From Mycobacterium sp. ITM-2016-00316 (GTDB lineage Bacteria > Actinomycetota > Actinomycetes > Mycobacteriales > Mycobacteriaceae), in the NCBI RefSeq assembly GCF_002968335.2, contig NZ_CP134398.1, positions 2,108,001 to 2,172,000 on the forward strand: a stretch of 64,000 nt of DNA, in the 5' to 3' direction. A model generated the notes under the pieces. It made no database searches and was not told the DNA's origin. It saw only the letters and a list, made by a program, of their open reading frames with translations. Position 1 is the stretch's first letter, and each line of letters begins with the position of its first letter. A program made the translations under genes and the position numbers. Positions 27,938 through 37,842 of this stretch are shown piece after piece.

Positions 27938-29072
27938 CCTGTGTGCACCGACGTTCGAGCAACTCGCCGAACGCCTGGGCTTCTCCTGCGCGGAGGCCGG
28001 CGGGCTGGTGGAACTGCGCAGCCCGTTCGGTCTGGAGAACTGGACGCTGCCGGTGCTGGAACTCACGGTCATCGCAGGCGCCATTCTGGCCTTGGTGTAC
28101 GCGGTCATCCGGCTCCGCCGCCACGGTGACGCCACCAATATCGCGCTGTGGTTCGGCGCCATCGCCTATCTGCTGATCATCGAACCGCCGCTGTACTTTC
28201 CGGCGCAGTTCGGGATCGCCGAGTACGTCGACACGATGTTCGCGCACAACGTGTTCACCGTCGACTTCCTGTGGGGGCGCCTTCCGCTCTACATCGTGGC
28301 GATCTATCCCATGATGGCGACGATCGCCTTCGAGATCGTGAGAACTCTCGGGGTGTTTCACCGTTACGGCACCCTGGTCGGGGCGGTGTGCGTCGGCTTC
28401 GTGCACCACGCGTTCTACGAGATCTTCGATCACCTGGGCCCGCAACTGCGCTGGTGGGAGTGGACGCTGGATCACCCGATGAACCAGCCGTTCCTGGACT
28501 CGGTGCCGCTGCCCAGCGTCGTGGTGTTCGCCGCTCTCTGGCCGATGTCGCTGGCCTTCTGCGTGCAGTTCTTCATCGGCCGCCACGCCGACCGGGGCCG
28601 GCGCTTCACCGGGTGGCAGATCGTGTGGCGGACCGTTGTCATCGGCGTGCTGGCCTCGATCGGCACGGTGCTGCTGCCCGCGCCCGCGACGATCATCGGG
28701 TCGTTCACCAACTTCACCGTGATGGGTGTGGTCTATGCCCTGGAACTCGTGGTGATCGCCGTCGTCGCGATACCCGTGCTGGTCAAACAGTGGCAGCGGC
28801 TGCGCAATACGCCGGCCGGCGCCACCGAGGCGCGCTACGCGAACCCGCTCATGGTGCGCTTCGGCGTCGGCTATCTGGCCGTCATGGCCGTGCTGTGGGT
28901 GACCGCGTTGCCCGCCTACTTCGGGGCGGTCGACGGCGTCACCGACAACGGTGACCCGGTCGGCAGCCTCTGGTACACCGCACTGTGTTTTGTCATCGCC
29001 GGCCTGAGTGCGTTTGCCGCGCTGACGGTCTCGGCGGCGCAGACCGAGAAGGTGCCCGCGCAGGTCTCGTAA
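27930..29072 (+). CDS. polytopic membrane protein of unknown function
   Basis: A 380-residue protein with about nine hydrophobic segments, for example 'LELTVIAGAILALVYAVI', 'LPLYIVAIYPMMATIAF', 'SVVVFAALWPMSLAFCV' and 'TLVGAVCVGFVHHAFYEIF', the last with a His-His pair inside a helix. I do not recognise the family. Embedded histidines and the di-iron-like partner gene just upstream suggest a lipid- or terpene-modifying pair, but that is inference. The GTG start lies 8 bp inside the preceding gene. Confidence 0.7.
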   Translation: MSDLCAPTFEQLAERLGFSCAEAGGLVELRSPFGLENWTLPVLELTVIAGAILALVYAVIRLRRHGDATNIALWFGAIAYLLIIEPPLYFPAQFGIAEYVDTMFAHNVFTVDFLWGRLPLYIVAIYPMMATIAFEIVRTLGVFHRYGTLVGAVCVGFVHHAFYEIFDHLGPQLRWWEWTLDHPMNQPFLDSVPLPSVVVFAALWPMSLAFCVQFFIGRHADRGRRFTGWQIVWRTVVIGVLASIGTVLLPAPATIIGSFTNFTVMGVVYALELVVIAVVAIPVLVKQWQRLRNTPAGATEARYANPLMVRFGVGYLAVMAVLWVTALPAYFGAVDGVTDNGDPVGSLWYTALCFVIAGLSAFAALTVSAAQTEKVPAQVS

Positions 29073-29093
29073 CCCCGCGCAGGAAATAGCGGG

Positions 29094-29933
29094 TTACGTG
29101 CCGGTGTAGGTGGCCGGATCCGGGCGGAACCGGGTCCCGTCATCGAGCCCGGTCAGCGCCGCCAGATGCTCCTGCGCCAGCTCGAAGTCGAACACGTCGA
29201 AGTTCTGCGCGATGCGTTCCGGTGAGGCCGACCGTGGGATGACCACATTGCCCTGCTGGAGGTTCCAGCGGATCAGCACCTGCGCCGGCGTCCTGCCGTA
29301 CTCGGCGGCGACCGAGATGACCGTCGGGTTGTCCAGCAGCTTGCCCACACCCAGCGGGCTGTAGGCCTCGGTGACGATGCCGCGCTCGGCGTGGTCGGCG
29401 CGCAGCTCGGTCTGCACCAGCTGGGGATGCAGCTCGATCTGGTTGACGACCGGCACCACGTAGGACAGGTCGATGATCGTCGCCAGGTCCTCGGACGTGA
29501 AGTTCGCGACACCGATGGACTTGGCGAGTCCGTCGCCCTGGATACGCATCAGGCCACCCCAGCTGTCCACATGCTTGCCGTAGGCGGCGGCGGGCCAGTG
29601 GATCAGGTAGAGGTCGACGTACTCCTGGCCGAGACGCTCCAGGCTGGCCCGCGCGGCGTCCTGCGACGCCTGGAAACCCTGATCCTCGGTGGCCAGCTTG
29701 GTGGTGAGGAAGATCTCGGCACGCGGGATGCCCGATGCCGCGATGGCCCGGCCCACGCCCGCCTCGTTGCCGTAGGAGGCTGCGGTATCGATAAGGCGGA
29801 CACCGATTTCCAACGCGGCCGCGACCGCGCGCTCGGCCTCGGTGTCGGAGAGCTCGCCCACCCCGATGCCGAGAGCCGGGATGGTGTTCTCATCGCTCAA
29901 ACCGATGTTTGGCGCCGCAGCTGCCGATGTCAT
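29094..29933 (-). CDS. aldo-keto reductase (second of a tandem pair)
   Basis: A 279-residue NADPH-dependent (beta/alpha)8 reductase. The tetrad is visible: Asp in '[12 protein letters not shown]' with Tyr in the same segment, Lys in 'FLTTKLA' and His in 'YLIHWP'. The cofactor loop '[13 protein letters not shown]' is near the C-terminus. It is related to its upstream neighbour (29940-30789) and to Rv2971, so it is a tandem duplicate. Starts 6 bp after the neighbour's restored stop. Typical substrates are small carbonyls. Confidence 0.92.
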   Translation of the reverse strand: MTSAAAAPNIGLSDENTIPALGIGVGELSDTEAERAVAAALEIGVRLIDTAASYGNEAGVGRAIAASGIPRAEIFLTTKLATEDQGFQASQDAARASLERLGQEYVDLYLIHWPAAAYGKHVDSWGGLMRIQGDGLAKSIGVANFTSEDLATIIDLSYVVPVVNQIELHPQLVQTELRADHAERGIVTEAYSPLGVGKLLDNPTVISVAAEYGRTPAQVLIRWNLQQGNVVIPRSASPERIAQNFDVFDFELAQEHLAALTGLDDGTRFRPDPATYTGT

Positions 29934-29939
29934 GTCTAC

Positions 29940-30789
29940 CTAGCCTGTCCAGTTGAAGGTCCGCGGATCGGGGCCCAGTCGGGTGCCGTCCTTCGAGTGT
30001 CGCGATGGACTCGATGTCCTGCGCGGTCAGCTCGAAATCGAACACGTCGAAGTTACTCGCTATCCGGTCGGGGTTCACCGACTTCGGGATGACGATATTA
30101 CCCAGCTGCAGATGCCATCTGATCAAGACCTGGGCTGGGGTTTTGCCGTGCGCTTCGGCCACCGCGACCACGGTGGGGTCGCTCAGCAACGCGCCCTGCC
30201 CGAGTGGGCTCCACGCCTCGGTGGCGATACCCAGCTCGGCGTGCACTTCCCGCAACTCCTGCTGGGGGAATTTCGGGTGCAACTCGACCTGGTTCACCGC
30301 AGGCACGATGCCGGTGCCCTCCACCAGGGTTCGCAGATGTTCTGGCGCGAAATTGCTGACGCCGATGGACCGGACCCGGCCCTCGTCGCGCAGTGCGGCC
30401 AACGCCTTGAACGTGTCGACGAACTGGTTGACCTCGGGCATCGGCCAGTGGATCAGATACAGATCCACATAGTCGACGCCGAGGCGCTTGGCGCTGCCGT
30501 CGAACGCCTTGAGCGCCTTGTCATATCCGTGCTCGGAGTTCCACAGTTTGGTGACGAGGAACACATCTTCGCGCGCCACACCGTTGGCTGCGGCGGCCGT
30601 GAGTCCCTGGCCCACCTCGGTTTCGTTCTGGTAGGCCGCCGCGGTGTCGATATGCCGGTAGCCCGTCGCCAGGGCGGCCTCGACCGCCTGGCGGGTCTCC
30701 TCGGCCGGGGTCTGCCAAACTCCCAACCCGACCGTGGGGATGGAATTACCGTCGTTCAGCAACAGTGTGGGATTCGAAAGGCCAGTCAT
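29940..30789 (-). pseudogene. aldo-keto reductase with 3' frameshift
   Basis: An aldo-keto reductase intact over about 265 residues: 'RHIDTAAAYQNETEVG' (Asp, Tyr), 'FLVTKLWNSEHG' (Lys), 'YLIHWPMP' (His) and 'IPKSVNPDRIASN' (cofactor). Near 29990 one extra G in 'CTCGAAGGACGGC' shifts the frame. Without it the protein ends 'DGTRLGPDPRTFNWTG' at a TAG at 29940 and is 282 residues long. With it, translation runs on into the next gene to 29890 with unrelated residues. The catalytic core is unharmed, so activity may survive. The ATG overlaps the divergent lipN start codon. Confidence 0.8.
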
Positions 30790-31870
30790 GACGCAGAGTC
30801 TGCCAGCACGGCAGAATCCGAGCCCGTTTCGCTTGAAGTTCGCCAATGTCGCCAGCAGGTTGTCGCTGCCGGTCATGGCGCGCATCCCGGATCCCGTCAA
30901 ACGGGTGCTGTTGGGGCGGCGTTCGGTCACGATCGAGGGCAACACGCTGGACACCACCCTGCAGCTGATGCTCAACGCCCAGCGGGTCTCGGGGGTGGGC
31001 GGCCTCGTCGCCAGTGACGATGTCGTGGTCGCCAGGAAGCAACTCGACAGCGTCGCCGCCGCGCTGAGCACGCCGGTCGTCGTGCCGGTGCGGGATTTCA
31101 CCATCCCGGGACCGGCCGGTGCGCTGACCGTCCGGCACTACGCCGCCGAGCCCGGTGCGCCGCTGCTGGTTTTCCTGCACGGTGGCGGGTTCGTGGTCGG
31201 CAGCCTCGGCACCCACGACGGTTTGTGTCGTCGCCTCTGCCACGACTCCGGCATGCACGTGCTGTCCGTGGACTACCGGCTGGCTCCCGAGCACAAGGCG
31301 CCGGCCGCCGGCGAGGACTGCATCGCCGCCTATCGCTGGGCGGTGCAACACGCCGATGAGCTGGGCGCCGATCCGCAGCGGGTGGCCGTCGGCGGGGACA
31401 GCGCCGGCGGGAACCTCGCCGCGGTGGTCACCCAGGCCGCCCGGGACTCCGGGGTGGCGCTGCCGGTCCTGCAGCTGCTCATCTACCCGATGGTCGACCC
31501 CGGAGGCGAGACCGTCTCGCGGACGCTGTTCGCCGATGGCTACTTCCTGACCAAGGCCGATATCGACTGGTTCAACCACCACTACATCGGCGGCGCCGAT
31601 ATCTCGCCGACCGATATCCGGGTGGCCCCGCTGCGCGCGACCGATCTCGGCGGACTGTCGCCGGCGTTGGTACTGACCGCGGGGTTCGACCCGCTGCGCG
31701 ATGAGGGGGCCGCCTACGCCGGCGCGCTCGCGGCCGCGGGCGTCCCGGTGGACCTGCGTGAGTACGGATCGCTGACGCACGGCTTCGCCAACTTTTTCCC
31801 CCTCGGCGGCGGCAGCGAGGTGGCGCTCACCGACCTGACCTCGGCGCTGCGGGCTCATCTGAGCCGGTAG
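30788..31870 (+). CDS. lipN: HSL-family alpha/beta-hydrolase (esterase LipN-like)
   Basis: A 360-residue carboxylesterase of the hormone-sensitive-lipase family. The oxyanion motif H-G-G-G is in 'LLVFLHGGGFVVG', the nucleophile in 'VAVGGDSAGGNLAAVV', the Asp in 'GFDPLRDEG' and the His in 'GSLTHGFANFF'. The N-terminus 'MTQSLP' and 'SVTIEGNTLDTTLQLML' match mycobacterial LipN (Rv2970c). The start ATG shares two bases with the start of the opposite-strand aldo-keto reductase. The TAG stop is also part of the -10 hexamer of the next gene. Confidence 0.92.
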   Translation: MTQSLPARQNPSPFRLKFANVASRLSLPVMARIPDPVKRVLLGRRSVTIEGNTLDTTLQLMLNAQRVSGVGGLVASDDVVVARKQLDSVAAALSTPVVVPVRDFTIPGPAGALTVRHYAAEPGAPLLVFLHGGGFVVGSLGTHDGLCRRLCHDSGMHVLSVDYRLAPEHKAPAAGEDCIAAYRWAVQHADELGADPQRVAVGGDSAGGNLAAVVTQAARDSGVALPVLQLLIYPMVDPGGETVSRTLFADGYFLTKADIDWFNHHYIGGADISPTDIRVAPLRATDLGGLSPALVLTAGFDPLRDEGAAYAGALAAAGVPVDLREYGSLTHGFANFFPLGGGSEVALTDLTSALRAHLSR

Positions 31871-31873
31871 GCT
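31868..31873 (+). promoter_or_regulatory. -10 element for leaderless dsbA, overlapping the lipN stop
   Basis: TAGGCT with 6 nt to the GTG of the DsbA gene. Its first three bases are the lipN stop codon. Confidence 0.55.
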
Positions 31874-31879
31874 GCACCC

Positions 31880-32617
31880 GTGGCGAACAAACCGAAGAAG
31901 CAGGCCAGCTACGACTTGAAGGCCGCCGACCGCAAGCGCAACCTTTTCGTCCAGATCGGGCTCACCTCGATCGTGGTGCTCTTCGCGGTGGCACTGGTGC
32001 TCTACATCGTCCTGTCGGGCGAGACGAAGCCCGAATCCGGCGAGGCCCGCGCGGTCCGCGTCGAGTCGAGCAATGTGGTCAAGAAGGACGACGGGATCGA
32101 GCCCAAGCTCGTGCTGTCGATCTACGAGGATCCGCTCTGCCCGCACTGCGGCGCCTTCGAGAAGGCCTTCGGCCCCACCATCAACGAGCTCGTCGACGGC
32201 GGTGCGATCGCGGTCGACTACTACATGGTGGGCATCCTGAACAGCCCGAGCAACCAGAACTACTCGTCACGTGCCAGCGGCGCCGCCTACTGCGTCGCCG
32301 ATGAATCGACCGACGCGTTCCGCCGGTTCCACGGCGCGCTCTACGCCCAGCAGCCCAGCGAGACCGGTGGCGCCTACCCGACCGATGCGCAGCTCATCGA
32401 GACCGCGCGCCAGGCCGGCGCCGCGGGCAAGGTGCCCGAGTGCATCGACAAGGGCCGTTACGTCGATATGGCTGCCGGCATGGCCGCCGCCACCGAGATC
32501 AACGCCACCCCGACCGTGCGCATCAACGGCGAGGACTACGAATACAGCACCCCCGAGGCCCTGGTCGCGAAGGTCAAGGAGATCGTCGGCGACGTTCCCG
32601 GGATGCCCGAAGCGTGA
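31880..32617 (+). CDS. dsbA: membrane-anchored DsbA-type disulfide oxidase
   Basis: A 245-residue protein. A Lys-rich N-terminus leads to one membrane helix (about 24-46, 'VQIGLTSIVVLFAVALVLYIVL') and an external thioredoxin-like domain with C-P-H-C in 'YEDPLCPHCGAFEKAFG' and a cis-Pro in 'INATPTVRING'. It is the counterpart of Rv2969c, which oxidises exported proteins and is recycled by the VKOR encoded next. The two genes overlap by GTGA. A leaderless promoter lies across the lipN stop. Confidence 0.94.
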   Translation: MANKPKKQASYDLKAADRKRNLFVQIGLTSIVVLFAVALVLYIVLSGETKPESGEARAVRVESSNVVKKDDGIEPKLVLSIYEDPLCPHCGAFEKAFGPTINELVDGGAIAVDYYMVGILNSPSNQNYSSRASGAAYCVADESTDAFRRFHGALYAQQPSETGGAYPTDAQLIETARQAGAAGKVPECIDKGRYVDMAAGMAAATEINATPTVRINGEDYEYSTPEALVAKVKEIVGDVPGMPEA

Positions 32618-33231
32618 CCGTTGCCCCTGACCTCGAATCGGCCGAGGTTCCGGCCGAGCAGAGCGGGGTGCGCCGGTCCAGTGCGATCGGTGTGCTCGTC
32701 GCCGGCGTTCTGGGACTCGCCGCGGCCGCGACGCTGACCGTAGAGAAGATCGAGATCCTGATCGATCCGAGCTACATCCCGTCGTGCAGCCTGAACCCGG
32801 TGCTGTCCTGCGGGTCGGTGATGACGACACCGCAGGCCTCGGTGTTCGGGTTCCCCAACTCCCTGCTCGGCATCATTGCCTTCACCGTCGTGCTGGTCAC
32901 CGGTGTGCTGACCGTTGCGCGGGTCACTCTGCCGCGCTGGTACTGGGCGGCGCTGGCCGTCGGCACGGCGCTGGGCGTGGTGTTCGTGCACTGGCTGATC
33001 TTCCAGAGCCTCTACCGCATCGGGGCGTTGTGTCCCTATTGCATGGTGGTCTGGGCGGTGACCGTCCCGCTGCTGGTGATCGTCGCGTCGATCGCTCTGC
33101 GTGCCGATACCGGCACCGGGGTGGCGGGCGCGATCTACCAGTGGCGCTGGTCGCTGGTGGCGCTGTGGTTCACCGCGGTGCTGCTGATGATCTTGGTTCG
33201 TTTCTGGAACTATTGGTCGACCCTGGTGTGA
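32614..33231 (+). CDS. vitamin K epoxide reductase-family protein (DsbB substitute)
   Basis: A 205-residue protein with five likely membrane helices. It has a C-P-Y-C redox pair in 'IGALCPYCMVVWAV' and a loop pair in 'PSCSLNPVLSCGSV'. It re-oxidises DsbA and passes electrons to menaquinone, as its homologue Rv2968c does. The GTG start overlaps the dsbA stop; the frame open further upstream is a shadow of dsbA. Together they form the general exported-disulfide pathway of the cell. Confidence 0.94.
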   Translation: MTVAPDLESAEVPAEQSGVRRSSAIGVLVAGVLGLAAAATLTVEKIEILIDPSYIPSCSLNPVLSCGSVMTTPQASVFGFPNSLLGIIAFTVVLVTGVLTVARVTLPRWYWAALAVGTALGVVFVHWLIFQSLYRIGALCPYCMVVWAVTVPLLVIVASIALRADTGTGVAGAIYQWRWSLVALWFTAVLLMILVRFWNYWSTLV

Positions 33232-33249
33232 GCCTGGCGGCGACGCCGG

Positions 33250-33267
33250 TGTTACATCCAGGTAACA
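33250..33267. promoter_or_regulatory. palindrome at the pca -35 region
   Basis: TGTTAC ATCCAG GTAACA, a perfect 6-bp inverted repeat with 6-bp spacer, 10 bp upstream of the TAGGGT -10 element. The position fits a repressor site for pyruvate carboxylase. I do not know the regulator. Confidence 0.5.
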
Positions 33268-33277
33268 ACAGCGAAGT

Positions 33278-33283
33278 TAGGGT
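33278..33283 (+). promoter_or_regulatory. -10 element for leaderless pca
   Basis: TAGGGT with exactly 6 nt to the GTG start of pca. Confidence 0.6.
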
Positions 33284-33289
33284 AGCGCC

Positions 33290-36200
33290 GTGATTTCCAA
33301 ACTCCTGGTGGCCAATCGCGGCGAGATCGCCATCCGCGCCTTCCGTGCGGCGACCGAGATGAACATCTCGACGGTCGCGGTGTATCCGTTCGAGGACCGC
33401 AATTCGTTGCACCGGCTCAAGGCCGATGAGTCCTATCAGATCGGTGATGAGGGCCATCCGGTCCGGGCGTATCTGTCGGTGCCCGAGATCATCCGGGTGG
33501 CCAAGCATGCCGGCGCGGACGCGGTGTACCCCGGCTATGGCTTCCTGTCGGAGAACCCGGAGTTGGCTTCGGCGTGTGCGGCCGAGGGCATCACATTCGT
33601 GGGCCCAGGGTCGGATGTGTTGGAGCTGACCGGTAACAAGGCCCGCGCGATCGCGGCGGCGCGGGAGGCCGGATTGCCGGTGCTGGCGTCCTCGGAGCCC
33701 TCGGCCTCGGTGGACGAGCTGGTGTCGGTGGCCGAGTCGATGACGTTCCCGTTGTTCGTCAAGGCGGTCTCCGGTGGTGGTGGGCGCGGCATGCGCCGTG
33801 TCGCGGAAGCCGGCGGACTGGCGGAGGCGATCGAGGCGGCCAGCCGTGAGGCGGAGTCGGCGTTCGGTGACCCGATGGTGTACCTGGAGCAGGCGGTCAT
33901 CAACCCGCGCCATATCGAGGTGCAGATCCTGGCCGACGGTGCCGGGAATGTGATTCATCTGTTCGAGCGCGATTGCAGCCTGCAGCGCCGCCACCAGAAG
34001 GTCATCGAGCTCGCGCCGGCGCCGAATCTGGACCCGGCGGTGCGGGAGAAGATCTGTGCGGACGCGGTCGCGTTGGCGCGCCACATCAATTACTTCTGTG
34101 CGGGCACCATCGAGTTCCTGCTCGACGAGCGTGGTCACCATGTGTTCATCGAGTGCAATCCGCGGATTCAGGTGGAGCACACGGTCACCGAGGAGATCAC
34201 CGATGTGGATCTGGTGTCCTCGCAACTGCGGATCGCGGCGGGGGAGAGCCTCTCGGACCTGGGTTTGAGCCAGGAGTCGATCCAGATCCGGGGCGCGGCC
34301 ATGCAGTGCCGCATCACCACCGAGGATCCCGCCAATGGTTTCCGCCCCGATACCGGTCGGATCACCGGCTACCGTTCGCCCGGCGGCGCGGGTATCCGGT
34401 TGGACGGCGGCACCCACACCGGTGCGGAGATCAGTGCGCACTTCGATTCCATGCTGGTGAAATTGACCTGCCGCGGTAGGGATTTCACCATGGCTGCCGC
34501 CCGGGCGCGGCGCGCGCTGGCCGAATTCCGGGTCCGCGGTGTCAGCACCAACATCCCGTTCCTGCTCGCCGTCATCGACGACCGGGACTTCCGGGCGGGC
34601 CGGGTCACGACATCGTTCATCGACGAGCGTCCGGCGCTGCTGACCGCGCACACCCCCGCCGACCGCGGCACGAAGATCCTGAACTACCTGGCCGATGTCA
34701 CCGTCAACAAGCCGCACGGTGAGCGGAGCGCGACGGTCTACCCGCAGGACAAGCTGCCCGATCTGGATCTGAGCACCAAGGCGCCGGATGGCTCCAAGCA
34801 GAAGCTCGAGGAACTCGGACCCGAGGGTTTCGCGGCTTGGCTTCGTGATTCACCGGCGCTGGGGGTCACCGACACCACCTTCCGTGATGCTCACCAGTCG
34901 TTGCTGGCCACCCGGGTGCGGTCCACAGGCCTGCTGCTGGTGGCCCCCTACATCGCGCGGATGACGCCGCAGCTGTTGTCGGTGGAGTGCTGGGGTGGCG
35001 CGACTTATGATGTGGCGCTGCGGTTTCTGAAGGAAGACCCGTGGGAGCGGCTGGCGGCATTGCGTGAGGCGATGCCCAACATCTGTTTGCAGATGCTGCT
35101 GCGCGGGCGCAACACCGTGGGTTACACCCCGTACCCGGAGTTGGTGACGCAGGCCTTCGTCGACGAGGCAACGGCAACTGGTGTCGACATCTTCCGGATC
35201 TTCGACGCGTTGAACAACGTCGACTCGATGCGCCCGGCCATCGACGCGGTGCGCGAAACCGGCACCGCCATCGCCGAAGTGGCGATGTCCTACACCGGCG
35301 ATCTGAGCAACCCGGCCGAGGATCTCTACACCCTGGACTACTACCTGCATCTGGCCGATCAGATCGTGGCGGCCGGGGCGCATGTGCTGGCCATCAAGGA
35401 CATGGCCGGGCTGCTGCGCCCGCAGGCCGCCACCACACTCGTCACCGCACTGCGGGAGCGTTTCGACCTGCCGATCCACGTACACACCCACGACACCCCG
35501 GGCGGGCAGCTGGCCACCTATCTGGCGGCCTGGACCGCCGGCGCGTCCGCGGTGGACGGGGCGTCCTCGCCGCTGGCGGGCACCACGAGCCAGCCCGCGC
35601 TCTCGGCGATCGTGGCGGCGACCGCGCATACCGAATTCGACACCGGCCTGGACCTGTCCGCGGTGTGCGACCTGGAGCCCTATTGGGAGGCGCTGCGCAA
35701 GGTCTACGCCCCGTTCGAGGCCGGGTTGCCCGCCCCGACCGGGCGGGTGTACACCCACGAGATCCCGGGCGGGCAGCTCTCCAACCTGCGCACCCAGGCC
35801 ATCGCCCTCGGGTTGGGCGATCGGTTCGAGGATGTCGAGAACGCCTACGCCGGGGCCGATCGGGTGCTGGGCCGGCTGGTGAAGGTGACCCCGTCCTCCA
35901 AGGTGGTCGGTGATCTCGCGCTCGCGCTGGTCGGTGCCGGCGCGGACGCCTCGGAGTTCGCCGCCGACCCCGACAAGTACGACATCCCCGACAGCGTGAT
36001 CGGGTTCCTGCGCGGTGAACTCGGCGACCCGGCCGGTGGCTGGCCCGAACCGCTGCGCACCAAGGCGTTGGCCGGTCGCGCGGCGGCCAAACCGGAGCAG
36101 GCCCTGTCCGCCGAGGACGAGACGGTGCTCGCCCAGCCCGGTATCAAGCGCCAAGCCGTGCTGAACCGGCTGTTGTTCCCCGGTCCGACAAAGGAATTCG

Positions 36201-36676
36201 AGGCCCACCGCGACCAGTACGGTGACACCTCACGGCTGAGCGCCAACCAGTTCTTCTACGGGCTGCGCCAGGGCGAGGAGCACCGGGTCTTCCTGGAGCG
36301 TGGTGTCGAGTTGCTGATCGGGCTGGAAGCGATCTCCGATGCCGACGAGCGCGGGATGCGTACGGTGCTGTGCATCCTCAACGGGCAGCTGCGCCCGGTG
36401 CTGGTGCGTGACCGCAGCATCGCCAGCGATGTCGCCGCCGCCGAGAAGGCCGACAAGACCAACCCCGACCACGTCGCCGCACCGTTTGCCGGTGTGGTCA
36501 CCATCGGCGTGCAGACCGGCGAGAAGGTCGACGCCGGGCAGACCATCGCCACCATCGAGGCCATGAAGATGGAAGCCGCCATCACCGCACCCAAGGCCGG
36601 CACCATCGAACGCATCGCCGTCACCGGCACCGCCCAGGTCGAGGGCGGAGACCTGCTGGCAGTGGTGTCAACCTGA
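33290..36676 (+). CDS. pca: pyruvate carboxylase
   Basis: A 1128-residue biotin enzyme that makes oxaloacetate from pyruvate, bicarbonate and ATP. The biotin carboxylase domain (about 1-450) has '[13 protein letters not shown]' and '[16 protein letters not shown]'. The carboxyltransferase domain (about 520-800) has '[17 protein letters not shown]' and '[14 protein letters not shown]'. The C-terminal biotinyl domain has the modified Lys in 'EAMKMEAAI'. Length and domain order are normal. The GTG start is leaderless by geometry and lies below a palindrome. rsmD follows with overlapping codons. Confidence 0.97.
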   Translation: MISKLLVANRGEIAIRAFRAATEMNISTVAVYPFEDRNSLHRLKADESYQIGDEGHPVRAYLSVPEIIRVAKHAGADAVYPGYGFLSENPELASACAAEGITFVGPGSDVLELTGNKARAIAAAREAGLPVLASSEPSASVDELVSVAESMTFPLFVKAVSGGGGRGMRRVAEAGGLAEAIEAASREAESAFGDPMVYLEQAVINPRHIEVQILADGAGNVIHLFERDCSLQRRHQKVIELAPAPNLDPAVREKICADAVALARHINYFCAGTIEFLLDERGHHVFIECNPRIQVEHTVTEEITDVDLVSSQLRIAAGESLSDLGLSQESIQIRGAAMQCRITTEDPANGFRPDTGRITGYRSPGGAGIRLDGGTHTGAEISAHFDSMLVKLTCRGRDFTMAAARARRALAEFRVRGVSTNIPFLLAVIDDRDFRAGRVTTSFIDERPALLTAHTPADRGTKILNYLADVTVNKPHGERSATVYPQDKLPDLDLSTKAPDGSKQKLEELGPEGFAAWLRDSPALGVTDTTFRDAHQSLLATRVRSTGLLLVAPYIARMTPQLLSVECWGGATYDVALRFLKEDPWERLAALREAMPNICLQMLLRGRNTVGYTPYPELVTQAFVDEATATGVDIFRIFDALNNVDSMRPAIDAVRETGTAIAEVAMSYTGDLSNPAEDLYTLDYYLHLADQIVAAGAHVLAIKDMAGLLRPQAATTLVTALRERFDLPIHVHTHDTPGGQLATYLAAWTAGASAVDGASSPLAGTTSQPALSAIVAATAHTEFDTGLDLSAVCDLEPYWEALRKVYAPFEAGLPAPTGRVYTHEIPGGQLSNLRTQAIALGLGDRFEDVENAYAGADRVLGRLVKVTPSSKVVGDLALALVGAGADASEFAADPDKYDIPDSVIGFLRGELGDPAGGWPEPLRTKALAGRAAAKPEQALSAEDETVLAQPGIKRQAVLNRLLFPGPTKEFEAHRDQYGDTSRLSANQFFYGLRQGEEHRVFLERGVELLIGLEAISDADERGMRTVLCILNGQLRPVLVRDRSIASDVAAAEKADKTNPDHVAAPFAGVVTIGVQTGEKVDAGQTIATIEAMKMEAAITAPKAGTIERIAVTGTAQVEGGDLLAVVST

Positions 36677-37224
36677 CCCGGATCGTCGCCGGACAGTTCA
36701 AGGGACGCCGAATCTCGGTGCCCGCCAGCGGAACCCGTCCGACCACCGACAGGGTGCGGGAGTCGTTGTTCAACGTGCTGCAGGCGCGGATGGATCTCGA
36801 CGGGATCGCGGTGCTCGATCTGTACGCCGGCTCCGGTGCGCTGGGGCTGGAGGCGTTGTCCCGTGGTGCGTCCTCGGCGTTGCTGGTCGAGTCCGACCGG
36901 CGTGCCGTCGCGGTGATCGAGGCCAATATCGCCGCGCTCGGAGCCAGGGGAGCCGTGGTGCGCCGGACCCCGGTCGACAAGGTGGTCCAATCCACGGGTA
37001 GACCGGTCGATCTGGTGTTCGCCGACCCGCCGTATGAGGTGGACGCCGGTGCCGTCGAGCGCGTGCTGGCCGCACTCCTGGCGAATGGCTGGGTGCGCCC
37101 CGGCGCGCTCGCGGTGATCGAGCGTGCGGCGGGCGGGCCGGCGATCGTCTGGCCGGACGGCTGGGCGGCCGAGGAGGAGCGCCGCTACGGCGACACCCGA
37201 CTGGAGTTCGGCGTCATCGCGTAG
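36673..37224 (+). CDS. rsmD: 16S rRNA (guanine-966-N2)-methyltransferase
   Basis: A 183-residue SAM methyltransferase acting on the small subunit rRNA. '[20 protein letters not shown]' binds SAM and 'VFADPPYEV' is the catalytic D-P-P-Y. Family members begin with a T-R-I-[IV]-A-G segment; here that segment ([17 protein letters not shown]) follows a CTG whose last two bases open the pca stop (CTGA). No ATG, GTG or TTG exists upstream in frame, and the GTG at 36718 would cut off conserved residues. A CTG start is therefore proposed. Confidence 0.85.
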   Translation: MTRIVAGQFKGRRISVPASGTRPTTDRVRESLFNVLQARMDLDGIAVLDLYAGSGALGLEALSRGASSALLVESDRRAVAVIEANIAALGARGAVVRRTPVDKVVQSTGRPVDLVFADPPYEVDAGAVERVLAALLANGWVRPGALAVIERAAGGPAIVWPDGWAAEEERRYGDTRLEFGVIA

Positions 37225-37253
37225 CGACATCCGCTCGCGTAGCGTCTTCGTCC

Positions 37254-37730
37254 ATGAGTGGCGCTGTGTGTCCCGGATCATTCGACCCCGTCACCCTCGG
37301 TCATCTCGATGTCTTCGAACGGGCGGCCGCCCAGTTCGACGAGGTCGTGGTGGCCGTGCTGGTGAACCCGAACAAGAAGGGGATGTTCAGCGCCGATGAG
37401 CGCATCGAATTGATCCGCGAGTCGACGACGCATCTGCCGAATCTGCGGGTCGAGTCCGGCTCCGGTCTGGTGGTCGACTTCGTCAAGCAGCGCGGGCTGA
37501 CCGCCATCGTCAAGGGGCTGCGCACCGGCACCGATTTCGAGTACGAGCTGCAGATGGCACAGATGAACAAGCACGTCGCCGGCGTCGACACCTTCTTCGT
37601 GGCGACCACGCCGCAGTACTCGTTCGTGTCGTCCTCACTGGCCAAGGAGGTCGCTCAGCTCGGCGGCGATGTCACCGACCTGCTGCCCGCGCCGGTGAAC
37701 GCGCGGCTGCGCGAAAAGCTCAAGGGCTGA
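37254..37730 (+). CDS. coaD: phosphopantetheine adenylyltransferase
   Basis: A 158-residue nucleotidyltransferase making dephospho-CoA in coenzyme A synthesis. '[17 protein letters not shown]' holds the T/HxGH active site, and '[19 protein letters not shown]' is the conserved ATP-binding tail. It follows rsmD after 29 bp. In M. tuberculosis the next region is the PDIM/PGL lipid locus; here sepIVA follows directly. Confidence 0.97.
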   Translation: MSGAVCPGSFDPVTLGHLDVFERAAAQFDEVVVAVLVNPNKKGMFSADERIELIRESTTHLPNLRVESGSGLVVDFVKQRGLTAIVKGLRTGTDFEYELQMAQMNKHVAGVDTFFVATTPQYSFVSSSLAKEVAQLGGDVTDLLPAPVNARLREKLKG

Positions 37731-37742
37731 CCTCTCCGCCCT

Positions 37743-37819
37743 GTCACAGCACCGTTACGCGACACACCGGCCGGGAAAGCTCAGTCACAGGCGTAACACC
37801 AGGCACACTGGTCACTAAC
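37743..37819. promoter_or_regulatory. repeat-rich sepIVA upstream region, possible MtrA sites
   Basis: GTCACAGC (37743), GTCACAGGCG (37784) and GTCACTAAC (37811) are direct repeats resembling the MtrA motif GTCACAgcg. GTTACGC (37754-37760) and GCGTAAC (37791-37797) form an inverted repeat across them. SepIVA acts in septation, as do several MtrA targets. No binding can be shown from sequence. Confidence 0.4.
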
Positions 37820-37842
37820 AACTACGCCTGGAGGGTGTTGCC

